DNA from: Neomegalonema perideroedes DSM 15528
Lineage (GTDB): Bacteria; Pseudomonadota; Alphaproteobacteria; Rhodobacterales; Rhodobacteraceae
Direction: 5' to 3'
NCBI RefSeq assembly: GCF_000374145.1
Contig: NZ_KB893653.1
Coordinates: 692,510 to 756,509 of the forward strand
Length of the DNA stretch: 64,000 nucleotides
Shown here: positions 57,579-64,000 of the stretch, piece after piece
Layout of the letters: every line of letters starts with the position of its first letter
Numbering within the stretch: the stretch's first letter is position 1
The notes under the pieces: generated by a model
What the model was told of the DNA's origin: nothing
Seen by the model: only the letters and a program-made list of their open reading frames with translations
The model's database searches: none
Program-made: the position numbers and the translations under genes

Positions 57579-58934
57579 TTGCTCGACGCCATCGCCTCCA
57601 TTCCCTATCTCGGCACGCTGCTGACCTATGTTCTGCCCTTTCTTCTGGTGCTGAGCGTGGTGGTGGCGGTGCATGAATACGGCCATTACGTCGTCGCGCG
57701 CTGGCGGGGCGTGCATTCCGAGGTCTTTTCGGTGGGCTTCGGCCCCGAGCTTTTCGGCTGGAACGACAAGCGCGGCACGCGCTGGCGGATCGCGGCGATC
57801 CCCTTAGGCGGCTACGTGCGCTTCCGGGGCGACGCCGACGAAGCCAGCTCCACCGTGGACGAGGCGGCTCTGACCGAACTCACGCCGGAGGAGCGGGCGC
57901 GCAGCTTCCCGGCGGCCTCGCTCTGGAGCCGCACGCTGATCGTGGCGGCGGGGCCGATCTTCAATTTCGTGCTGGCGGCCTTCATCTTTTCGGCCATGGC
58001 CTTCGGGCGGGGCCTGCCCGGCGACGCGCCGGTGGTGGGCTCGGCGCCGCAGACCAGCCAGGCCTGGGAGGCGGGCCTGCGCCCCGGAGACCGGCTGATC
58101 AGCTATGACGGCCGGCCTCTGGAGAGCTTTTCGCAATTCATGAACGCGCTGGATTCCGTCGATTCCACGCCCAAGCCCTTGGTTCTGATCCGCGACGGCG
58201 CGGAGATGGAGATTCCCTTCGCCTATGTCCGGACTCCCCGCGTGACGGGCGTGAGCCCCGGCTCTCCGGCGGCGGAGGCGGGCTTGCGCAAGGGCGACGT
58301 GATCCTCGCCCTCAACGGCGAACCCGTCGCCAGCTTCGACGAATTGTCGCTGCGGACCGGAGCCCTCGGCGCGGCGCCGATTCAGGTCGAGGTCGCGCGC
58401 GGCGACGGACGCCTGACCTTCACGATCACCCCGGAGATCCGCGAGATCCGCCTGCCCTCGGGCGAATTGCAGACCCGTTCCCTGATCGGCCTGCGCAACG
58501 ACGAGTTCTTCGGCGCCTCGGCGGGCTTCGAGCGCATGGGCTTGGCCGAATCGGCCGTCCACGGCGTGAAGGAGACGGGCATGATCCTCAGCCTGACGCT
58601 TCAGCATCTGGGCGATCTGGTCCGCGGGCGGGGGGATCTCGACACCATCAGCGGGCCGGTCGGAATCGCCGAGGTTTCAGGCCAGGCGGCCCGGATGGGG
58701 CTGGATACGGTGATCCGGCTCATGGCCATCGTCTCGGCCTCTATCGGACTTCTTAACCTTTTCCCAATACCAATTCTGGACGGGGGACGGTTAGTGTTCT
58801 ATGCCATAGAGGGAATTCTGGGGCGGCCCCTGAGCATCCGCGCGCAAGAGATCGGCGCGGGCGTGGGGGTCGCGCTGATGTTGATGCTGATGGCTTTCGC
58901 CACCTTCAACGATCTGACGAGGATTTTCTCCTGA
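57579..58934 (+). CDS. rseP: site-2 metalloprotease RseP
   Basis: Intramembrane zinc protease. The TTG at 57579 is chosen because AAAGGGA lies 8 bases upstream and it starts the usual MLDAIASIPYLG N-terminus; this gives 451 residues. The zinc motif is HEYGH at residues 32-36. Two PDZ modules follow (GLRPGDRLISYDGRPLESF and GLRKGDVILALNGEPVASF), then the second active-site motif NLFPIPILDGG near residue 395. It is usually encoded with bamA and acts in envelope stress signalling and signal-peptide remnant clearance. Confidence 0.94.
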   Translation: MLDAIASIPYLGTLLTYVLPFLLVLSVVVAVHEYGHYVVARWRGVHSEVFSVGFGPELFGWNDKRGTRWRIAAIPLGGYVRFRGDADEASSTVDEAALTELTPEERARSFPAASLWSRTLIVAAGPIFNFVLAAFIFSAMAFGRGLPGDAPVVGSAPQTSQAWEAGLRPGDRLISYDGRPLESFSQFMNALDSVDSTPKPLVLIRDGAEMEIPFAYVRTPRVTGVSPGSPAAEAGLRKGDVILALNGEPVASFDELSLRTGALGAAPIQVEVARGDGRLTFTITPEIREIRLPSGELQTRSLIGLRNDEFFGASAGFERMGLAESAVHGVKETGMILSLTLQHLGDLVRGRGDLDTISGPVGIAEVSGQAARMGLDTVIRLMAIVSASIGLLNLFPIPILDGGRLVFYAIEGILGRPLSIRAQEIGAGVGVALMLMLMAFATFNDLTRIFS

Positions 58935-58970
58935 GCCCGTCGCGGCGGGCGCGGCGCAGCGGAGCGGACG

Positions 58971-61328
58971 ATGTCGATGAAGGCCGGAGTGGGGCGCATG
59001 AGGATTTTGGATAAATCAGCCGGGCGTCTCGGCGCCGCCAGCCTTTTGGCTCTGGCGCTGGCTTGGGCGGCGCCTGCGCCGCTTGAGGCGCAGCAGCAGA
59101 CGGCCGTGATCGGCCGCATCCTCGTCGAGGGCAATCAGCGCGTGGACGCGGCGACGGTCCGCAGCTACATGCGCGTCCAAGAGGGCGCGCCCGCCGACGC
59201 GGTGTCGATCAACGAATCGCTCCGCGCGCTTTACGACACGGGGCTCTTCGCCGACGTGCGCGTCGAGCCCGCCGGATCGGATCTGCGGGTGGTGGTGCTC
59301 GAAAATCCGGTCATCAACGAGATCGCCTTCGAAGGCAACCGCCGCATCGACGACGCGGCCCTCGCGGGCGTGGTCCAGAGTCAGGCGCGCCGGGTCTTCA
59401 CCCGCGCCCGCGCCGAGGCCGACGCGGCCGCCATCCTCGAAGCCTACCGCAGCTCGGGCCGCCATGCGGCCAAGGTCGAGCCCAAGATCATCACGCTGGA
59501 CCAGAACCGCGTGAACCTCGTCTTCGAGATCGTCGAGGGCGAGCGCGCCGAGGTGCGGCGCATCGACTTCGTGGGGAATCAGGCTTTCTCCTCGGGCCGC
59601 CTGCGCGACGTGGTCTCGACGCGCGAATCGGCTTGGTGGCGCTTCTTCTCCACCACCGACTTCTACGACTCCGACCGCATGGACTACGACCGCGAGCTTC
59701 TGCGGCGCTTCTATCTGAACAACGGCTACGCCGACGTTCAGGTGACCGCCGGAACCGCCGAGGTCGCGCCGGGCGACGACGGCTTTTATCTGACCTACTC
59801 CATCGAGGAAGGCCCGCTCTACCGCTTCGGCGCGGTGGACGTCGAGGTCGACGTCGAGGGCGTGGATCCCGAGACTCTGCGCGACGCCATCCTGACCCGC
59901 TCCGGCTCGTGGTTCAGCGCCGAGCAGGTCGAGAAGACCGTCAGCGACATGACCTATAAGCTCGGTGAAAACGGCTACGCCTTCACCCGCATCGAGCCCC
60001 GCCTCAACCGCGATCCCGAGACCCTGACCATCGGCGTGACCTACGCCGTGACCTCGGGCCCGGCGGTCTACGTCGAGCGCATCGACATCACGGGCAACAG
60101 CCGCACGCTGGACCGCGTCGTCCGCCGCGAATTCGAGCTTTCCGAAGGCGACGCCTTCAACGCCGTGCAGCTTCAGCGCTCGCGCACCAACATCCGCGCG
60201 CTCGGCTTCTTCAAGACCGTCGATCTGACCTCGCGCGAGGGCTCGGCGCCCGACCGCATGATCGTCACCGCCGCGCTGGACGAGGCTTCGACCGGCTCGC
60301 TGCAATTCGGCCTCGGCTTCTCCTCCAGCGAAAACGTCTCCGGCGAAGTCGCGCTGATCGAGCGCAACCTCTTGGGCCGCGGACAATATCTGCGCCTGCG
60401 CGGACGCCTCTCCAGCACCCGCACCTTGGTGGACATGAGCTTCACCGAGCCCTATTTCCTCGGGCGCGATCTGGCGGCGGGCTTCGACGCCTATCACACC
60501 GAGGTCGATAATCAGTCCTCCTCCTCCTACGACACGCGCAACACGGGCTTCCGTCCGCGTCTGAGCTTCCCGGTCGGCCAATACGCCACCTTCTCGCCGC
60601 GCTATCAGATCTCGCATGACGAGCTGCGCGACGTGCCTTCCGACGCCTCGCCCTTCATCCAGCGCGACATCGGCAAGGAATGGACCTCCTCCATCGGCTA
60701 TAGCGCCAGCTACGACCGCCGCAACGACCCCATCGAGCCGACGCGCGGCTATATCCTGCGCGCCGATCAGGACGTCTCGGGCCTCGGCGGCGACACGCGT
60801 TACGTTCGCACCCGCGTCAGCGGCAAGGCCCATATGCCCATCTACCGCGACAGCGTCGTGGGCAGCCTTGAAGTCGAGGGCGGCGCGATTCTCGGCTTCG
60901 GCGGCTATGACGTGAAGACCACCGACCGCTTCTTCCTCGGCGGCGACAGCTTTCGCGGCTTCGAGCCCGGCGGCCTCGGTCCGCGCGACGCGGGCGATTC
61001 GCTCGGCGGCAATTACTTCGCCATGGCCCGCGCCGAAGTGACCTTCCCGCTCGGCCTGCCGCAGGAATACGGCGTCTCGGGCGGCCTCTTCGCCGATGCG
61101 GGCACCGTCTGGGAGGTGGACAACCCCACCGTGGCCTATACGGATGCCAACGGAAACCCCGCCGTCGCCACGGTGGACGACGGCCTGAAGTTCCGCGCCT
61201 CGGTGGGCGCGAGCGTCTTCTGGTCCTCGCCCTTCGGCCCCATCCGTCTGAACTTCGCGACTCCCATCGTGAAGGAGGATTATGATGAGGCCGAATATTT
61301 CCGCCTGACGGCCGGCACGCGTTTCTGA
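58971..61328 (+). CDS. bamA: outer membrane protein assembly factor BamA
   Basis: Central beta-barrel insertase of the BAM complex. The 785 residues comprise a signal peptide (cleaved near PLEAQQQ), five POTRA domains (about 47-425; e.g. IGRILVEGNQRVDAATVRSYM and VERIDITGNSRTLDRVVRREFEL), and a 16-strand barrel with the loop 6 motif SFRGFEPGGLGPRD and a terminal Phe (TAGTRF). Start codons at 58971, 58977 and 58998 are all possible. It follows rseP after 36 bases and precedes the periplasmic chaperone Skp. Confidence 0.96.
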   Translation: MSMKAGVGRMRILDKSAGRLGAASLLALALAWAAPAPLEAQQQTAVIGRILVEGNQRVDAATVRSYMRVQEGAPADAVSINESLRALYDTGLFADVRVEPAGSDLRVVVLENPVINEIAFEGNRRIDDAALAGVVQSQARRVFTRARAEADAAAILEAYRSSGRHAAKVEPKIITLDQNRVNLVFEIVEGERAEVRRIDFVGNQAFSSGRLRDVVSTRESAWWRFFSTTDFYDSDRMDYDRELLRRFYLNNGYADVQVTAGTAEVAPGDDGFYLTYSIEEGPLYRFGAVDVEVDVEGVDPETLRDAILTRSGSWFSAEQVEKTVSDMTYKLGENGYAFTRIEPRLNRDPETLTIGVTYAVTSGPAVYVERIDITGNSRTLDRVVRREFELSEGDAFNAVQLQRSRTNIRALGFFKTVDLTSREGSAPDRMIVTAALDEASTGSLQFGLGFSSSENVSGEVALIERNLLGRGQYLRLRGRLSSTRTLVDMSFTEPYFLGRDLAAGFDAYHTEVDNQSSSSYDTRNTGFRPRLSFPVGQYATFSPRYQISHDELRDVPSDASPFIQRDIGKEWTSSIGYSASYDRRNDPIEPTRGYILRADQDVSGLGGDTRYVRTRVSGKAHMPIYRDSVVGSLEVEGGAILGFGGYDVKTTDRFFLGGDSFRGFEPGGLGPRDAGDSLGGNYFAMARAEVTFPLGLPQEYGVSGGLFADAGTVWEVDNPTVAYTDANGNPAVATVDDGLKFRASVGASVFWSSPFGPIRLNFATPIVKEDYDEAEYFRLTAGTRF

Positions 61329-61364
61329 CGTTCAAGCCGGCGCGGGCTGACGAGAGGGCTTCGC

Positions 61365-61949
61365 ATGGCGCGCTTTCCTGCACTCCCGCGCCGCTTTTGG
61401 GCGGCTTCGGCCGCGGCGGCTTTTCTCTGGGCCGCCGCGCCCGCCTTCGCGGAGGAGCGCGGGCCGCCTGAGGTCGTGACCATTAAAATGGACCGGGTGC
61501 TCACGGATTCCGCCGCCGCTCAGGAGGCGGGGCGCAAGCTCGAAGCTCTGGCCGAGGGGCTGCGCAACGACTTCCGCGCCCGCGAACGCGAGCTGAGGAC
61601 CGAAGAGCAGGCCATCGCGGTGGTGCGCTCGCAGATCGACGAGGCCGAATTCACCCGCCGCGTTCAGGCCTATCAGCAGCGCCGCCGCCAATATGAGGAG
61701 GACATGGCCTCCTCCGAGGAGCGCCTCGCGGCGGCCCGCAAGGCGGTGGTCGCGGAGCTGCGCCGCCAGCTCGCGCCGGTGCTGCAGGAGGTCATGGTGC
61801 GTCGTCAGGCGCGGGTCATGCTCGATGAGAATCAGATCATCCTCGCCGCCCGCGAACTGGACGTGACCGAAGAGGCCATCCGCGCCTTCGACGCCGTGGC
61901 TCAGCCCATCGAGGTGCGTCTGCCGCCGGTTTCGGCGAAGCCGGAATGA
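61365..61949 (+). CDS. skp: OmpH/Skp-family periplasmic chaperone
   Basis: A 194-residue chaperone that carries unfolded outer-membrane proteins to BamA. A signal peptide (cleaved near AFAEE) is followed by a short beta segment VVTIKMDRVLTDSAAAQEAG and long charged helices (about 45-130) forming the Skp tentacle coiled coil. Sequence conservation is low, so the call leans on the pattern and on the bamA neighbour. Confidence 0.88.
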   Translation: MARFPALPRRFWAASAAAAFLWAAAPAFAEERGPPEVVTIKMDRVLTDSAAAQEAGRKLEALAEGLRNDFRARERELRTEEQAIAVVRSQIDEAEFTRRVQAYQQRRRQYEEDMASSEERLAAARKAVVAELRRQLAPVLQEVMVRRQARVMLDENQIILAARELDVTEEAIRAFDAVAQPIEVRLPPVSAKPE

Positions 61950-62081
61950 CGGCCTGAGGCGCGGCGCGCTTGACCTTGGTCGGGCGCTTCCGGCAGATTG
62001 GTCAACCGGGCGGAGGCGGAGGAGTCGAGGGATTCGCGGCCTGTGACGAGATTCAAGAAAACCCTCGGGGGAGATGACGGC

Positions 62082-62579
62082 ATGGCGCCTGCGGAGGCTT
62101 CGGCGGAGCGGAGCGAAACGGGGGAGAGCCTCGGTCTCGACCGCATTTTGCGGATGATTCCGCATCGTTATCCTTTTCTGATGATCGACGCGGTCCGCGA
62201 CCTGCATCAGCGCGAGCGGGCGGTGGGGATCAAGAACGTCACCATCAACGAACCGCATTTCACAGGGCATTTCCCCAATCACGCGATCATGCCCGGCGTG
62301 CTGGCCATCGAGGCCATGGCCCAGACCGCCGCCGTGCTGGTGGTGCACAGCCTCGGCATGGAGGGGCGGGGGATGCTCGTCTATTTCATGACCATCGACG
62401 AGGCGCGTTTCCGCAAGCCCGTGCTGCCCGGCGACCGGCTGGAGCTGCATGTGGCCGTCGAGCGCAATAAAGGCCGCGTCTGGCGCTTCAAGGGCGAGGG
62501 CCGCGTGGACGGCGTCGTCGTCTCCGAGGCGACCTTCAGCGCCATGATCATGGATCCCCCCGAGACGCCGAATTCCTGA
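62082..62579 (+). CDS. fabZ: 3-hydroxyacyl-[acyl-carrier-protein] dehydratase FabZ
   Basis: Dehydrates 3-hydroxyacyl-ACP in fatty acid synthesis. The ATG at 62082, with GGGGGAG about 8 bases upstream, gives 165 residues; the frame is open 28 codons further upstream. The hot-dog signature IPHRYPFLMIDAV is followed by the active-site FTGHFPNHAIMPGVLAIEAM with the catalytic His and Glu. lpxD, often located just upstream, is absent; lpxA follows after 153 bases. Confidence 0.95.
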   Translation: MAPAEASAERSETGESLGLDRILRMIPHRYPFLMIDAVRDLHQRERAVGIKNVTINEPHFTGHFPNHAIMPGVLAIEAMAQTAAVLVVHSLGMEGRGMLVYFMTIDEARFRKPVLPGDRLELHVAVERNKGRVWRFKGEGRVDGVVVSEATFSAMIMDPPETPNS

Positions 62580-62732
62580 TCGGGGCCTTCATGAAGCTGC
62601 TTCGCGGCGTCGCTGCGCCGCGAAGGAGCCGCCGGAAAAGCCGCTCCAGCGCGTATGGAGGATTCAGCCCGTCTGAAAAAGGCGCTAGGCTGAAAGCCAG
62701 ATCCCGAACATCCGCCCCCGGAGCATGACCTC

Positions 62733-63542
62733 ATGAGCGTCCACCCATCCGCCCGCATCCATCCTTCGGCCGTCGTGGAGGCCGGGGCTCAGCTCGGCGC
62801 CGATTGCGTCGTGGGGCCTTTTTCGGTCGTCGGGCCGGAGGTCGTCCTTGGCGAGGGCTGCGTGCTGCATTCTCATGCGGTGGTGGTCGGCGCGACCGAG
62901 ATCGGGCCGCGCAGCGAGATCTTCCCCTTCGCCTCGCTCGGGCATAAGCCGCAGGATCTGAAGTTCCGGGGGGAGCGCTCGCGCCTGACCATCGGCGCGG
63001 ATTGTCAGATCCGCGAGGGCGTGACCATGAATCCCGGCACCGAGGGCGGCGGCGGGCTCACCACGGTGGGCGAGGGCTGCCTCTTCATGGCGGGCGCCCA
63101 TGTGGCCCATGACTGCCGGATCGGAAACCGGGTGATCTTCGCCAATAACGCGACCTGCGCGGGCCATGTGACGGTCGGCGACTTCGCCTTTCTCGGCGGG
63201 CTCTCGGCGGTGCATCAATTCGTGCGGATCGGGACTCAAGCCATGCTCGGCGGCATGAGCGGGCTGGAGCGCGACCTCATTCCCTTCGGCATGGCGGTCG
63301 GCGACCGGGCGCGGCTCTCGGGGTTGAACGTGGTGGGCATGAAGCGCCGGGGCTTCAATCATTCGCAGGTTCTGGAGCTGCGCGGCGGCTATCGCCGGAT
63401 CTTCGAGGAGCCCGAAGGCGGAAGCCTCGAAGAGCGCGCCCGCGCCGCTCTGGAGGCCGCGCCGGAGAATCCCGCCCTCCGCGAGATGGCGGAGTTCATC
63501 CTCGCGGGCGGCGACCGGCGTTTCTGCATCCCCGCGACGTGA
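62733..63542 (+). CDS. lpxA: UDP-N-acetylglucosamine acyltransferase
   Basis: First step of lipid A synthesis. The 269 residues form hexapeptide repeats of a left-handed beta helix: HPSARIHPSAVVEAGAQLGAD and GDFAFLGGLSAVHQFVRIG are typical. The catalytic His is in FMAGAHVAHDCRIGN near residue 124. The C-terminal helical part contains RRGFNHSQV. It overlaps lpxI by GTGA. Confidence 0.95.
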   Translation: MSVHPSARIHPSAVVEAGAQLGADCVVGPFSVVGPEVVLGEGCVLHSHAVVVGATEIGPRSEIFPFASLGHKPQDLKFRGERSRLTIGADCQIREGVTMNPGTEGGGGLTTVGEGCLFMAGAHVAHDCRIGNRVIFANNATCAGHVTVGDFAFLGGLSAVHQFVRIGTQAMLGGMSGLERDLIPFGMAVGDRARLSGLNVVGMKRRGFNHSQVLELRGGYRRIFEEPEGGSLEERARAALEAAPENPALREMAEFILAGGDRRFCIPAT

Positions 63543-64000
63543 CCCCCGCGCCGGAGAAATCGGCGGTTCTGGGGCTGATCGCCGGAAGCGGCGCCCTGCC
63601 TCAGGAGATCGCCGAGGCCCGCCGCGCGGCGGGAGATCCCTATTTCATCCTCGCTCTGGAGGGGGCCTGCGGCGTCTGGGCCGAGGCTCATCCGCATGAG
63701 CGGCTTCCGGTGGGTCGGGCGGGCGCGATCTTCGCGGCTCTGCGCCGGGCGGGGGTGAGGCGCGTGGCCTTCGCGGGGGGCTTTCTGCGGCCCCGGCTGC
63801 GGGGGCTCCGCTTCGACTGGACGGGCCTGCGGACGGCTTTGCGGGTCGCGCGGCTGCTGCGGCGCGGCGACGACGGCCTCTTGCGCGGCTTGGCGGAGAT
63901 CTTCGCGGAGCAGGGCTTCGAGTTGGTCGGGGCGGCGGAGCTTCTGCCGGAGGCGGTGGCGCGTCCGGGGCTTCTGGCGGGGCCTGCGCCCTCGGCGGAG
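63539..64000 (+). CDS. lpxI: UDP-2,3-diacylglucosamine diphosphatase LpxI (3' cut by window)
   Basis: The frame starts at GTG 63539, overlapping the lpxA stop, and is open to the window end (154 codons). The sequence begins VTPAPEKSAVLGLIAGSGALPQ, the LpxI N-terminal glycine loop. It continues with RVAFAGGFLRPRLRGL, a DWTG segment, RRGDDGLLRGLAEIFAEQGFELVGAAELLPE. All are LpxI-like rather than LpxH-like. It hydrolyses UDP-diacylglucosamine to lipid X. lpxB is expected just beyond the window. Confidence 0.92.
   Translation, partial: MTPAPEKSAVLGLIAGSGALPQEIAEARRAAGDPYFILALEGACGVWAEAHPHERLPVGRAGAIFAALRRAGVRRVAFAGGFLRPRLRGLRFDWTGLRTALRVARLLRRGDDGLLRGLAEIFAEQGFELVGAAELLPEAVARPGLLAGPAPSAE

Overview
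This window is a GC-rich chromosomal segment of an alphaproteobacterium, most likely Rhodobacterales-like. The evidence is the mdh-sucC-sucD-sucA-sucB-lpd block, the pyrH-frr-uppS-cdsA-dxr-rseP-bamA-skp-fabZ-lpxA-lpxI block, an LpxI-type lipid A pathway, a eukaryotic-type NADP isocitrate dehydrogenase, and strong G/C third-position bias. This placement is inferred from gene order and protein style; no search was run.

Layout. 1-5.7 kb: the end of a dcw (division and cell wall) cluster, murF(partial)-mraY-murD-ftsW-murG, with ATGA overlaps. 5.8-15.1 kb: TCA-cycle operon(s), with hairpins in the spacers and terminators after sucB and lpd. 15.2-23.1 kb: trpS, a universal stress protein, a divergent DMT transporter / MocR regulator pair, a GDSL esterase autotransporter and icd. 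23.2-30 kb: a tiny Lys/Ala-rich ORF, an inverted-repeat element, a cyclase-like protein with a START-like N-terminus and an eroded active site, ppiD, and an orphan CoxS/CoxM-like pair whose CoxS has lost most iron-sulfur ligands. 30-32.5 kb: two neighbouring secreted, glycine-zipper, repeat-rich proteins, one with a long array of octad repeats. 32.6-35.3 kb: an NAD salvage pair (NMN adenylyltransferase-Nudix fusion plus nicotinamide phosphoribosyltransferase). 35.7-37.7 kb: a class A penicillin-binding-protein homologue that looks dead at both active sites. 37.9-41.5 kb: glnK-amtB, then ccmC-ccmD-ccmG. 41.6-45.1 kb, minus strand: a MarR regulator, yciB, ftsY and an HdeD-like membrane protein. 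45.3-50.9 kb: DUF1223, tRNA-Val(CAC), DUF3108, three tandem copies of a terminator-bearing unit, TerB, an MBL hydrolase, a tRNA-Lys(UUU) split by a group I intron, an L,D-transpeptidase and ubiG. 50.9-53.2 kb: proline iminopeptidase and an AT-richer NERD-domain gene that looks acquired. 53.2-64 kb: pyrH to lpxI, cut by the window end.

Most of the window is housekeeping: peptidoglycan precursors, TCA cycle, isoprenoid and phospholipid precursors, outer-membrane assembly and lipid A. The most notable feature is the self-splicing-type group IC3 intron inside the anticodon of tRNA-Lys(UUU) at 49150-49457. Its P1, P3, P4, P6, P7, P8 and P9 helices can all be drawn from the sequence. Second-rank items are the pseudo-PBP, the iron-sulfur-depleted CoxS/CoxM pair without a large subunit, the octad-repeat secreted protein, the degenerate cyclase and the triplicated terminator.
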